Notes: generated from the letters alone by a model not told the origin. A stretch of DNA of 64,000 bases from Actinoallomurus iriomotensis (GCF_030269445.1 NZ_BSTJ01000015.1:62001-126000); one strand, 5' to 3'; positions 1 to 9,130 are shown, counted from the first letter of the stretch. Made by a program: numbers and translations.

Positions 1-1
1 C

Positions 2-1135
2 GCCAACCTGCTCCAGGAAACAGGACACGAGCGGTACGGCTTTCATGACCTAGTGCGGCTGCACGCGCGTGACAGAGCCCATGAGGAGGGATCCCTGCGA
101 GAACGTCAGGGGGCCATCGAGCGGCTCTTCGACTGGTATCTGGCTATGTCGGCAGTCGCCGACCTGACGGTGCTGCCTGGACGATGGCGTCTCGGCACGT
201 ACTATTCTGCGGGACACCGTGAGCGTCTCCGTCGGGTCGCGGTGTTCCAGGGTGGTGAGGCTGCGCTGGAGTGGCTCGAGGCGGAGCGAGCTAATCTAGC
301 CGCGCTGATTGAGCACGCGTACCAGCATGGTATCCACGATGCGGCTTGGCAGATCTGCGAGGCAATGTGGCCGCTATTCCTACTACACAAGCATTACAAC
401 CTTTGGCTTCGAACGCATCAGATCGGCCTCGATGCGGCACGTGCTTGCCGGAATCAGAAGGCCGAGGCGCGGATGCTCGTTTCCCTCGGCTATGCGCATC
501 TGAGCCTCGGCGACTACGAAGCCGCCGTGCGTGAGTGCGCCGAGGCCCTGCGCATCGACGAAGAGACCGGCCACTTGCTCGGGCAGGCTTCCGCGCTGGA
601 GTACCTCGGCATCGCCGCACTGCGAACCAATCACCCGGAGCCAGCCATCGCGTACTTCGCGCGGGCTCGCGCGATCGATGAGCAGGTGGATCACCCTCGG
701 GGGGTCGCGATGATGCGCCGGCATTTGGGAGACGCGCATGCCCAGGCCGGCCGGTACGCCGCGGCCATCGAGGAGTTCGCTCACGCGCTGAGTTTCTTTG
801 CCGAACACCATGAGCCGTATCACGAGGCTCGTACTCTCACCCGGCTCGGCAACGCTTATCTGCACGCCAACAGCTTCGATAGAGCGGAAGATGCGCTGGG
901 TTCAGCGCTGGGCATCGCTGGGCAGACCGGAGCTCGGCATGAGGAGGCCGCAGTGCACGTCACCCTCGCAGATCTCGCGGCACGGCGAGGCGATCAGGAG
1001 ACCGAACGCTCGCACCTCGATCGGGCGGTGGAGATATTCGATGAGCTCGGTGTGGCGCAGGCGGAAGAGATCAGGCGTCGGCTCGACTCGATCTCAACAT
1101 CGACAAACGATCCGGACGCCACACCGTCACGCTGA
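2..1135 (+). CDS. AfsR-like NB-ARC/TPR regulator, C-terminal part (truncated by window edge)
   Basis: The frame is open from base 2, so the start lies outside the window. The first residues contain FHDLVRLHARD, the motif that ends the winged-helix part of NB-ARC domains in AfsR/SARP-type regulators. After it come a linker with EWLEAERANL and then tetratricopeptide repeats (for example YAHLSLGDYEAAVRECAEAL and AIAYFARARAIDEQ) up to a short polar tail. In such proteins the TPR array is the sensing or oligomerising part, and DNA binding, if any, is at the missing N-terminus. It ends 16 nt before a convergent gene. The architecture matches the C-terminal half of the complete regulator at 3648-6815. 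Whether this copy has a SARP DNA-binding domain cannot be seen. Confidence 0.85.
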   Translation, partial: ANLLQETGHERYGFHDLVRLHARDRAHEEGSLRERQGAIERLFDWYLAMSAVADLTVLPGRWRLGTYYSAGHRERLRRVAVFQGGEAALEWLEAERANLAALIEHAYQHGIHDAAWQICEAMWPLFLLHKHYNLWLRTHQIGLDAARACRNQKAEARMLVSLGYAHLSLGDYEAAVRECAEALRIDEETGHLLGQASALEYLGIAALRTNHPEPAIAYFARARAIDEQVDHPRGVAMMRRHLGDAHAQAGRYAAAIEEFAHALSFFAEHHEPYHEARTLTRLGNAYLHANSFDRAEDALGSALGIAGQTGARHEEAAVHVTLADLAARRGDQETERSHLDRAVEIFDELGVAQAEEIRRRLDSISTSTNDPDATPSR

Positions 1136-1151
1136 CTCGTCTCGAGGGTGA

Positions 1152-2000
1152 TCAGGCTCCCGCCTCCCGCACCTCCCACATGGGGAACCACTCCTGCCCT
1201 GGATCGGCCATGGCTACCCGTACGCCACGTTCCGTGCCACGGCCCGCAGAGCAGACGGTGAGGGCCGCGTGGTGGAGGGCCATGAACGACTCGCCTGCGG
1301 CCAGCCATGCATGTACCGCTGAGGTGTAGCGCCAGAGATCTTCCTCTCTCCACGCGCCCGCGAACAGCGGTTCGAGCTTGGCGACATTCCCGTACCTGGT
1401 CCCGATGATGGCGCCTACGCCTTCTCGGAGCTGCGGCCAGGCGCTGGTCGGTTCAGGGGCCTTAGGGGCCCGTATGAACTTGCGGTCAGGTGGACGCGTT
1501 GCGGCGCTGGGCCGGCATTTCGGCCAGCGGCAGGACGATACTGTCTCACCCGTTACTGGTTCGTTGACTGTCAGCGCGGCTACGAGACAGCCAGGGAAAC
1601 GTGCGAATACGTCGAAGATTGCGTGCGGATGCGGGTCTACCTGTGAACTCAGGATTACATCAGAAGCCATCAGCCAGGACGAGTCCGTCTCGTCGGCTCC
1701 CGCCAACAGGTGCTCGTCGGCCGGCTTGGGCCATACGGGCCGGTCGTGGCGTGGCGAGGGGTGAACTCGCATGTCGGAGTGGGTGCCCGCTCGGTCGCCG
1801 CTCGGGACCAGTATGCGATGCAGCAGGAACCTCATGTTCTCAGGCCGCAGTGTGCGAGGCCTTAGGTCGACGATAGCCGCGTGGTGGCGTTCGAGTGCAC
1901 GTGCTACTTCAGCGGACGCGGATCCTGATGCCCTCATGTGCGGCGCGGAAGATGATCGTGCGGGCAGGTACCATGCCCGCACGATCGAGGTAAGGGCCAT
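1152..2000 (-). CDS. hypothetical protein, translationally coupled to upstream gene
   Basis: About 282 residues, no family recognised. The Met at 2000 is preferred over the one at 2012 because its ATG overlaps the stop of the upstream gene as TAATG, a usual coupling arrangement. The C-terminal half has alternating hydrophobic stretches (VGAIIGTRYGNVAKLEPLF, VHAWLAAGESFMALHHAAL) suggestive of a compact soluble domain. No signal peptide, membrane span or known catalytic motif is apparent. Its partner is a GT-B-like protein, and the pair is divergent from a SARP regulator, so it may belong to a small SARP-controlled pathway. Function unknown. Confidence 0.7.
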   Translation of the reverse strand: MALTSIVRAWYLPARSSSAPHMRASGSASAEVARALERHHAAIVDLRPRTLRPENMRFLLHRILVPSGDRAGTHSDMRVHPSPRHDRPVWPKPADEHLLAGADETDSSWLMASDVILSSQVDPHPHAIFDVFARFPGCLVAALTVNEPVTGETVSSCRWPKCRPSAATRPPDRKFIRAPKAPEPTSAWPQLREGVGAIIGTRYGNVAKLEPLFAGAWREEDLWRYTSAVHAWLAAGESFMALHHAALTVCSAGRGTERGVRVAMADPGQEWFPMWEVREAGA

Positions 2001-3238
2001 TAGGCGGCCCACCCGATGCCACGCTGGATGGGACGTGGGGGTGGCAGCGGCTCGATTCGCGGCGGCCGCTCTGGTTCCGGCAGACGCATCAGCCGATACA
2101 TTTCCCGCCGCAAAATAAGTGCCGAGCCGCCGGGCCGGGAGCTGATGGCGTTTCTCAGTGCGGCGTAGGTCTCTTTGTTGTAGGCATGCACGGTCTTCTC
2201 GAGTTGAGGTAGGAGAGGTTGTTCAGGGTCGAGCCGGGGAGCGATAGCGCCGAGGCGGGCAACGTGCGAGCCAGGAACGACGTCATCTTCTGGGAAGGCC
2301 GCAAGCAGCGTTGGAACTCCGATAGCCGCGCCGTAGTAGGTCGCCGAACCGTGATCTCCGATGATCCAGTCTGCAGCGATCAGAGCGGCCCTGTATCCCT
2401 CCTCTGGCGGCAGTAGTCTCAGCCCGTGGCGCAGAGCCTCGTCTAGCCATGAGATCACTTGTCTTCGCCCGTGGAAGGCCCAGACATTAGGGTGCAACGC
2501 GGCGGCGACCCGGTATTCACGCGGCAGCTCGGCTGGGGCCCGTGATAGCAGACCGAGATGTTCACCCAGCAGGGACTGCTCGCGGCAGGTGGATGTGATG
2601 AATACGAGTTTTTGGCCTGGGTGAACCCCGAGCGCCCTTCGGTAGGCCTCGCGTAGGCCCTTGCTGGCCACCAGCCGATCCAGACAAGGATCGCCGCCGA
2701 CGATTGCGACCGGCAGTGCCTCAGGGCACTCGCGCTCGAGCACCTGCAGGTGCCGCGTGTGCGCTAGAACGATCGCGGATGGAACGACACGTCCTCCTAC
2801 GATCAGCCGCTCCCGCATCATGCCGGCGACCGGCCGAGACGCATGTGGACCCGACCCCACGGCGCGGATCAGCAGCTTGCTCGGGCCCGCGCCGTGCTGC
2901 AGTGTCATGACCGGGGCATGTAGGTGTTCCAACATGCCGTCGGCCGCCGCAACAGCGAGGTCGAACGACGTTCGGGTTGCTTGGTGCCACGGCAATACCA
3001 AACCGCCTAGTCCCCTCAGGTACTCCCCCAACCCCCCGTCGAAGATCGAACGCGGCGCCGCCGTGTAGGCAACCTGAATCCTCCGATCGCTCTCCAGCAG
3101 AGGCATCACGTCGGCAAGACGTGTGCCCGAAGTTACGTGATGAGCGACCACGAGTACGCGGCGCTCCGGCCGGATTGTCGCGCCCTGGTCCAGATCAAAT
3201 CCGAACGGCCCCCGGGCCCACTGTTCACAGCCCGTCAT
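2000..3238 (-). CDS. GT-B-fold / CDP-glycerol glycerophosphotransferase-like protein
   Basis: 412 residues. Around residues 27-60 there is a beta-strand and a VAHHVTSGTRLADV segment. The C-terminal half has WIIGDHGSATYYGAAIGVP, which resembles the SD-H-S-like nucleotide-binding loop of TagF-type glycerophosphotransferases and of UDP-GlcNAc 2-epimerase-like GT-B folds. There is also a repeated GGDPCLDRL segment before a strand rich in VFITSTC. No membrane span is seen. The start has a GGGGGAC purine tract just upstream. First gene of a two-gene operon; the divergent region 3239-3647 carries heptamer repeats, so SARP activation is likely. It may transfer a phosphoglycerol or sugar group to a small molecule; the substrate is unknown. 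Confidence 0.6.
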   Translation of the reverse strand: MTGCEQWARGPFGFDLDQGATIRPERRVLVVAHHVTSGTRLADVMPLLESDRRIQVAYTAAPRSIFDGGLGEYLRGLGGLVLPWHQATRTSFDLAVAAADGMLEHLHAPVMTLQHGAGPSKLLIRAVGSGPHASRPVAGMMRERLIVGGRVVPSAIVLAHTRHLQVLERECPEALPVAIVGGDPCLDRLVASKGLREAYRRALGVHPGQKLVFITSTCREQSLLGEHLGLLSRAPAELPREYRVAAALHPNVWAFHGRRQVISWLDEALRHGLRLLPPEEGYRAALIAADWIIGDHGSATYYGAAIGVPTLLAAFPEDDVVPGSHVARLGAIAPRLDPEQPLLPQLEKTVHAYNKETYAALRNAISSRPGGSALILRREMYRLMRLPEPERPPRIEPLPPPRPIQRGIGWAA

Positions 3239-3476
3239 GATGTCCCCCAGCGAGACCCCGTGCCACTACCGTCGACGTGGCGCCCGCGGACGTAGTCACG
3301 CCCCGGCACCGAGAATGCTCCGCGAGGCCATCGCGGCTAGCACGAACCAATGCGAATCTTCGTTCGAGAGTGGCAGCCGGAAGGCCTGCCAGAAGATCGG
3401 ACATCGTCGTACCCGAGCCCCCTTGTGGTCTTTAAGACGACCGTTCCCGTTACCGGACCTGACCGATAACCTCGGC

Positions 3477-3594
3477 ACCTCGAGACTGCGCCACTGACCT
3501 TGATAAGCACCTCGACATATACCTTGACGAAAGCTTGAGGGGTCCGGCCGATCTTCCTCACCGGCCCATACCGGCCAGCATCATTTGACCTTGA
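3477..3594. promoter_or_regulatory. phased heptamer array resembling SARP boxes
   Basis: Copies of ACCTCGA/ACCTTGA (minus strand TCGAGGT/TCAAGGT) begin at 3477, 3497, 3509 and 3521, with a variant AGCTTGA at 3532 and another ACCTTGA at 3588. Four consecutive copies sit 11-12 bp apart, about one helical turn. SARP regulators such as ActII-ORF4 and DnrI are known to bind heptamers of TCGAG type at 11-bp intervals. On the minus strand the repeats face the operon starting at 3238. The SARP gene starts at 3648. Binding is inferred. Confidence 0.6.
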
Positions 3595-3647
3595 GTCCTC
3601 GTAGTTCAGCTCAGGCGGGGAACGATTAGGTCGACATAAGGGTGATC

Positions 3648-6600
3648 ATGAAGGCACCGATGAGATTCGTCATTCTAGGCCCTGTCGAGCTTCGATCCGG
3701 GGGGACGCAGCACAACATCGGGACGGCGAAAGAGCGCTGCCTGCTCTCGATCTTCCTTCTGAATCCGGGGCAGGTGATACCCGCCCAAGTGCTGATCGAC
3801 TGTATCTGGGGCAACGATCAGCACCAGCGGGCACGGGATAACCTCTACACCTACCTGTCACGCCTGCGACATCGTCTGCAAATGATCAGCGACGATGTGG
3901 TACTCACAACATCGCGGACCAGCGGGTATTCGCTTCAGGTCGAGCCGGAGACCGTGGACTATCACCGTTTCAAGCTTTTACAGAGGCAGGCACGGGCGAT
4001 GACGGACAGCGGCGAGGATGAGTACGCGCTTCAGTTGCTTCGAGAGGCGGCGAGCCTGCGTATGGGTGAGCCGTTGGCGAACCTCAGTGGTGACTGGGCT
4101 GAGCGGACTCGGGCGAAGATCAACGACGAACTGTTAGGCGCGACGCTCGAACGCATAGAAATCGAGCTACGCCTCGGCAGCCACACTGAGCTCATTAGTG
4201 AGCTTCATAGTCTAGTCCAAGCCCACCCATTGCACGAGCGGCTCATCGGCCATCTCCTCGTGGCGCTTTATCGGTCCGGTCGGCAGGCAGAGGCCCTTGA
4301 GGTCTACCATCAAGCGACCCATCGGATGAACGAAGAATATGGCACGGACATCACCGCAGAGCTTCGCGAACTGCATGAACGTATCCTGCACGGTGACCGC
4401 TCTTTACTGGCCACACCGCGAAGCCAACCGACGGATCTGCGTCCACGCAGCAGTCTCCCATTCGATCTTCGATTCGTGGTCGGCCGGCGGGCCGATATTG
4501 AGGAGCTATCCGCCGCCGTACTCTCTTCGAGCGGATCCGATACGGACACGGCGCGACCGGCGACAGTGCTGGCTATCGACGGCATGCCGGGGGTCGGGAA
4601 GACTGCCCTGAGCATCCACCTAGCTCACCTCCTCGCCTCCCAATACCCTGACGGACAGTTCTTTCTCGATCTGCGAACGTATGACGATGCCCGCCGTCCC
4701 GCATTGGACGCCAGTGCAGCGTTGGACAGACTCTTGCGAATGCTCGGGGTCTCTCACCGACGCATCCCGGCCAGCGTTGACGATCGCGCCGAGCTCTGGC
4801 GGACGGAGCTGTCCGGCCGCCGCGTGTTACTCGTTCTCGACGATGCCGCAAGCCACGAACAAGTCCGGCCGCTGCTTCCCGGCGCTCTAGGCTGCTTGGC
4901 GATCGTGACGAGCCGACACCGCCTCGCCGGGCTTGACGACGTACGATCGCGGTCACTGGACGTACTCTCACCTGCAGACGCTGCGAGCTTGTTCACCCAT
5001 ATCGTCGGACCAGGCCGGTCGATGAACGACCACGACGTCGATGCCATCGTACGAATCTGTGGTCATCTACCGATGGCCATCCAGCTTGTCGCCAACCGGT
5101 TCCGGCACCGCCCGGCATGGAGCATCGCGGATCTGGCCCGCAGACTCGCCCAAGATAACCAACGGCTCGCCGAGATCAGAGCAGAGAACCGCGAGATCAC
5201 TGCCGCATTCGAAGGCTCCTTCCGCGAACTCGAACCAGACCTTCAAACGGCATTCCGACTGCTCGGCCTCCACCCTGGCCCCCATCTGACCCCAGACATC
5301 GCGGCAGCCGCGATCAGCGCAGATCGGATTTCAGCGGAACGATTATTGGAAGATCTACAAGACCGACACCTAATCGAGGAAACGATTACCGGCCACTTCC
5401 AATTTCATAACCTAATTCGAGACTACGCCCGCCACCTCGCAGAACGCGATGAAACCGAGGCTAATCGCCAGGTAGCCATCCAACGGATTATCGACTACTT
5501 CCTACACACAGCCGAGCACGCCGACCGCATCTTGTACCCCCACCGTCATCGCATCGACACTGAAACAAACGTTCCGAAATCCGCGTTGCTGCCGAGAAAC
5601 TCAGACGATGCGCGAGAATGGCTGGAATCCGAGCTACCGAATTTGCTCGCGGTCACGAATCATGCTGCGGCCCACGGCTGGACGACACACGCTGCACAAC
5701 TCTCTTCCGCTCTCGCCGAGCGTCTGGAAAGCGGCGGACATTGGGAGATTGCCATATCACTTCACGAGCAGGCCGTCGCCGTGTGGCGAGAGAAGGAGGA
5801 TCAGGAAAAGACTGCAGAAGCACTGGCAGATCTAAGTCTGGTTCAGTTCCGCCGTGGCGAGTACCTTGCCGCGGCGGAATGTGCAAGCGAGTCCCTAGAG
5901 ACGTACCGTTCTTTAGGAAATCGTCGTCGCGAGGCTGCAATATGCGATCACCTCAGCCTCATCCATTGGCAACAAGCACGACTCGAGCATGCCATTGCCT
6001 ACTCTCAGAGGGCGCTGACCATCTACTGCTCGTTGAGTGATCAGCAAGGACAAGCGCGTTGCCTGGACCACACCGCTATCTTTCTCGATCACCTCGGCCG
6101 GTATCGTGATGCGATAGAGACACGAAGAAAGGCATTGGCGATCTATTCTACCATCGGGGATCTCTACGGGCGACGAATGGCCCTCAACAACATGGGGCAT
6201 CTCCAGATTATCCTCGGACAGGTCGACTCGGCCCTGGAATGTTTCCAGCAAGCCGCATCAGGACCAGAGCTGGGACGGCAACATGAGGCCATCTGGCAGA
6301 ACAACATGGCCGATGTGTACCGACTTACTGAGCGCTACGACGAAGCCCTCGCTGGCTACCGAGCCGCTCTGCACGCCTTTCGGGATATCGGCGATAGAAG
6401 AAGCGAGAGTGAAACCCTTATCGGAATCGCCTCAACCTTCGTCGCCATGGGCCAACTCGACGAAGCGCTCGCTCACGCCGAGCGAGGAATCGCCATAGCC
6501 CAGGAAATAGGCGAGCGACACGAGGAGACACGGGCGCTTCGGTGCGCTGGCGAGGTGTTACTACGCTCCGGACGGCACACCGCCGCAATGGCGTACCTCC

Positions 6601-6815
6601 GACGCTCACTCAGACTCGCCGACGCCCTGAAGGTACCGTTCGAACGCGCCATGGGGCACGAAGACATGGGCTACGCATGCCTAGGCGCCGGCGAGAAGAA
6701 CGAAGCCAGGAAACACTGGAAGCACGCTTTGCGGATATTTAGACGGCTGGATCTGCCGGATACACAGAGAATTCGGGCATATTTGTCGAGCATGGACAAA
6801 CCCATACAAAGGTAG
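3648..6815 (+). CDS. SARP-family regulator with BTAD, NB-ARC ATPase and TPR domains
   Basis: About 1055 residues, AfsR-like. Residues 1-95 form an OmpR-type winged helix (FVILGPVELR..., TYLSRLRHRL). Residues 105-245 form the bacterial transcriptional activation domain ending in ELRELHERIL. An NB-ARC ATPase follows, with Walker A GMPGVGKTAL near residue 313 and Walker B VLLVLDDA near 393. The FHNLIRDYARH motif lies near 585, and TPRs fill residues 660-1050. ATG at 3648 is chosen because AAGG lies just upstream; GTG 3642 and ATG 3660 are alternatives. A heptamer array lies upstream, and a small exported peptide gene follows 115 nt downstream before a terminator. No TTA codon is needed for the call. 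Probable target: the divergent operon 3238-1152. NB-ARC/TPR proteins usually switch on ligand binding. Confidence 0.93.
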   Translation: MKAPMRFVILGPVELRSGGTQHNIGTAKERCLLSIFLLNPGQVIPAQVLIDCIWGNDQHQRARDNLYTYLSRLRHRLQMISDDVVLTTSRTSGYSLQVEPETVDYHRFKLLQRQARAMTDSGEDEYALQLLREAASLRMGEPLANLSGDWAERTRAKINDELLGATLERIEIELRLGSHTELISELHSLVQAHPLHERLIGHLLVALYRSGRQAEALEVYHQATHRMNEEYGTDITAELRELHERILHGDRSLLATPRSQPTDLRPRSSLPFDLRFVVGRRADIEELSAAVLSSSGSDTDTARPATVLAIDGMPGVGKTALSIHLAHLLASQYPDGQFFLDLRTYDDARRPALDASAALDRLLRMLGVSHRRIPASVDDRAELWRTELSGRRVLLVLDDAASHEQVRPLLPGALGCLAIVTSRHRLAGLDDVRSRSLDVLSPADAASLFTHIVGPGRSMNDHDVDAIVRICGHLPMAIQLVANRFRHRPAWSIADLARRLAQDNQRLAEIRAENREITAAFEGSFRELEPDLQTAFRLLGLHPGPHLTPDIAAAAISADRISAERLLEDLQDRHLIEETITGHFQFHNLIRDYARHLAERDETEANRQVAIQRIIDYFLHTAEHADRILYPHRHRIDTETNVPKSALLPRNSDDAREWLESELPNLLAVTNHAAAHGWTTHAAQLSSALAERLESGGHWEIAISLHEQAVAVWREKEDQEKTAEALADLSLVQFRRGEYLAAAECASESLETYRSLGNRRREAAICDHLSLIHWQQARLEHAIAYSQRALTIYCSLSDQQGQARCLDHTAIFLDHLGRYRDAIETRRKALAIYSTIGDLYGRRMALNNMGHLQIILGQVDSALECFQQAASGPELGRQHEAIWQNNMADVYRLTERYDEALAGYRAALHAFRDIGDRRSESETLIGIASTFVAMGQLDEALAHAERGIAIAQEIGERHEETRALRCAGEVLLRSGRHTAAMAYLRRSLRLADALKVPFERAMGHEDMGYACLGAGEKNEARKHWKHALRIFRRLDLPDTQRIRAYLSSMDKPIQR

Positions 6816-6930
6816 ACACCTGTACGGTCCCGCCATGTCGCCCACCACTAGTCAACTGAAGACCCTCCGGTATCATGTCCTCGACAGCACTGCTACCGGC
6901 CCCCCAACAGGGTAGAGAGTCCAATAACCA

Positions 6931-7077
6931 ATGAAGAACTGGCTACTCGTTGCCAGCATAGCGCTTTGCGCGCCGTGGAGTCTGGCGCCCGGCCATGTAC
7001 ACAGCGCCTCCGGCGCAACGGAAAATGTTATAGCAGCGCCGAACGCAGCCGAAGGATCGCTTATCTATATGACCTGA
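6931..7077 (+). CDS. putative exported micropeptide (48 aa), candidate signal for the SARP-TPR regulator
   Basis: A 48-codon gene beginning ATG AAG AAC TGG. Residues 1-3 are a short basic n-region. Residues 4-18 (WLLVASIALCAPWSL) are a hydrophobic core. Small residues in SASGA around 26-30 give a plausible signal-peptidase site, leaving a mature C-terminus of about 19 residues ending in GSLIYMT. A purine stretch (GGTAGAGAGT) lies 10-20 nt upstream, so the ribosome site is weak. The gene ends 30 nt before a 12-bp terminator stem and has no promoter-sized gap from the regulator gene, so it probably shares its transcript. The layout recalls TPR regulators paired with secreted peptide pheromones in Firmicutes. 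No homologue is recognised; it could also be a spurious ORF. Confidence 0.5.
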   Translation: MKNWLLVASIALCAPWSLAPGHVHSASGATENVIAAPNAAEGSLIYMT

Positions 7078-7106
7078 GCGCTGGCGCTTAGCGCCAGCTT
7101 CCCCGG

Positions 7107-7152
7107 AGCGAGTTGGTTGAGTCGTCCGACCCAACCAACTCGCTTTCCTTTA
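7107..7152 (+). terminator. intrinsic terminator after SARP/micropeptide unit
   Basis: A perfect 12-bp stem (7107-7118 with 7133-7144, arms AGCGAGTTGGTT and AACCAACTCGCT) with a 14-nt loop is followed by TTTCCTTT. A second short hairpin lies just upstream (7080-7086 with 7092-7098, GCTGGCG/CGCCAGC). Together they close the transcript that carries the regulator and the micropeptide. Confidence 0.85.
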
Positions 7153-7270
7153 TAAAAATACACTCGAATATTTTATAACTGCAAGGATATTGCGCCGCTC
7201 GGAACACACTTAATGTCTCCTCCGGAGTCGCCTGTGGCCAGCAACCTTCCAGGCATAACGTCTCTTATGC

Positions 7271-7448
7271 ATGAAATACCGAGACGAGTCGCAAGAGCTG
7301 CCGATCGCGCACCTGCGGTGGAGGCAGCGGCTTGGACCGGTCCAGATCGCCGGGCGCCTGAGCACGCCAGCCTCCACGGTGCACGCAGTGCTGAGACGGT
7401 ACCGGCTGAACCGCCCGTCTCACATCGACTGGGCCACCGGTGAACCTG
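7271..7448 (+). pseudogene. IS481/rve-type transposase fragment, N-terminal/central part
   Basis: The plus frame encodes about 59 residues with RWRQRLGPVQIAGRL and STVHAVLRRYRLNRPSH followed by ATGEP. These are typical of the helix-turn-helix part of IS481-like actinobacterial transposases just before the DDE core. Both ends are missing: there is no upstream HTH, and homology stops at about 7448, immediately before the end of the opposite-strand gene at 7469. A C-terminal transposase fragment in the same orientation lies at 8758-8967. Confidence 0.75.
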
Positions 7449-7468
7449 GGGCACCTCACCCATTCACG

Positions 7469-8635
7469 TCAGTCGAAGGCGTGGACGATGGTCTCGATGA
7501 TGGCGTGGACGCCGCTCCAGTCCATTGCCGATGTGTCGAGCTGCTGGCGTGCGGATTCGACCTTAGCCTCGAACGCAGCTTGAACTCTTTGTTTGTCCTG
7601 CTTGCTGAGGACGCCGTGGTACTTGCCCACCTTGTGTTCGTAGTTGTTCCACTCAACCGGAGCAAGCTCCCCATCAATGGTGAGCACATCACGCCCGAGG
7701 TACATCTCCAGGGCACCTGCACGGCCGTTCACATCGGCCAGCATCGTCGTTTGCGAGTAAGGCCCCAGGGTGGGGTAATTCCGCAGGAGGTCAAGATCGG
7801 GGTAGTGCCGAATCCGGCAGGTATCTGGGAGCGCCTTGTCCTTCTTGATCTTGTCCAGGGCTGTGTGTGCTGCGGCGTCGTTGTCAGCGATGGCCACGAA
7901 CCGGTTCGCGACGCCCGCAGCGATGAACGAATAGGCCGTTCTGGCGAGTGCGCTGGCACTGGGCTCCGCCGGGGCTCTTCCGAAGTCGATGAAGTTGATG
8001 AAACCGATGAGATGGGGATGGGTGATTTCCATGGCCATGGATAGCAGGCGGGAGTCGGCGCTCCCTTCGGTGAGCACAATCAGCGGGGCGTTGTCCGAAA
8101 CGCTTTGCAGCTGTGCGTCACGGGCCTGCTTGGCGATCGTGTTGCGGGGGCTGAGTTCCACGCAGCATCCCGTGAGCTCGCTGAGATCCAGCATGATCAA
8201 GGTCTCCTCAGGGACCAGATCGAGCAGCAGCCTTAGGAGGCTGCGGTGGTCAAGGTGCCAAAGAAGATCATGTCGTTCGTGAAAGCTGCCGAGCTCGTCT
8301 TCGCTGGTGAGAACTTTCCGGTATCCGTCGATCAGTTCGTCCGCAGTGCATGGCGGGCCAAGCTCCGGATCAGGGTCCTCATGCCACTTCGCAACGGCCC
8401 CTTCCAGGTCCGCCCGTGCGCTGGCGGCGGTGAAGCCCCGCAGCTGTAGTCGTTGGCGCATCTGCAAAGCGGTTGCCCGATAGCCGTACCCGAAGTCGTC
8501 CCAGTTGGTCTCAACCCCGGCGGCGTTCTGGTGCCGATCCACCTCGGTGAACAGCGCGGCGAGATCCGAGGAGTAGCCGTCCCTGGCGAAGAAGAAGCAG
8601 GATCTCCCGATGCGTAGAAAAGAATGATGCCCCAC
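7469..8635 (-). CDS. HEPN/Toprim-like protein (putative nuclease effector)
   Basis: 388 residues. The N-terminus (GHHSFLRIGRSCFFFARDG, then FGYGYRATALQMRQRLQLRGFT) resembles the HEPN/Toprim-associated N-terminal domain. A Toprim core follows: strand LIVLTEG with the conserved Glu at residue 190, and VAIADNDAA with Asp251 and Asp253 giving the DxD motif. Toprim domains cleave or nick nucleic acid using these Mg-binding acids, and HEPN/Toprim proteins are associated with phage defence. The start is GTG at 8635 with a weak ribosome site. It is a single gene, opposite to and between two transposase remnants, near a restriction-modification operon. The target is unknown. Confidence 0.75.
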   Translation of the reverse strand: MGHHSFLRIGRSCFFFARDGYSSDLAALFTEVDRHQNAAGVETNWDDFGYGYRATALQMRQRLQLRGFTAASARADLEGAVAKWHEDPDPELGPPCTADELIDGYRKVLTSEDELGSFHERHDLLWHLDHRSLLRLLLDLVPEETLIMLDLSELTGCCVELSPRNTIAKQARDAQLQSVSDNAPLIVLTEGSADSRLLSMAMEITHPHLIGFINFIDFGRAPAEPSASALARTAYSFIAAGVANRFVAIADNDAAAHTALDKIKKDKALPDTCRIRHYPDLDLLRNYPTLGPYSQTTMLADVNGRAGALEMYLGRDVLTIDGELAPVEWNNYEHKVGKYHGVLSKQDKQRVQAAFEAKVESARQQLDTSAMDWSGVHAIIETIVHAFD

Positions 8636-8757
8636 GGAAAAAGGATCCCACTTCGGTCAAGATCATAGGTGTTGCTTGGATATATTGACGGTGCCGCCAA
8701 CCATGTCAGGGGAGGCCGGAACGCCGAGATGGATCGCGGTCCGGCCGGCGGCTGAGC

Positions 8758-8967
8758 GTGTGGGGCCGGAATCAGCAGCACCTGCTCCATGCTCTGCACC
8801 AGTTCGAAGCCTTCTACAACCACCGCCGACGTCACCAACGCATCTCCACGCCCGCTGATGCACTCCGCTGCCCCGCCGATCAGCAACCCCACGAGATCAC
8901 CCACCTGGACGTACGACGACACCAACGCCTCGGTGGAATCCTTAACGAGTACCAGAGTGCCACGTGA
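8758..8967 (+). pseudogene. integrase/transposase C-terminal fragment
   Basis: The plus frame reads FEAFYNHRRRHQRIST, the usual YN-x-RPH-like region after the DDE glutamate of rve integrases. After a linker it ends with RRHQRLGGILNEYQSAT and a stop, a common C-terminus of actinobacterial integrases. No catalytic core remains upstream. It may be the other end of the element represented at 7271-7448. Confidence 0.65.
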
Positions 8968-9130
8968 CCTGCATGGATGGGATTTTCGGCAGGGACACTG
9001 CTGCCAGGCAGCCTTGAGGACCGCCGATGAACTCAGCTGGTACGGATGATGCCGACCGGCAAGTGGGGACCAGAGCTCGGCCTCGGAGCACCGCCCGAGC
9101 CGTCGGAGATGCCGACGGCATCGCACCGTA

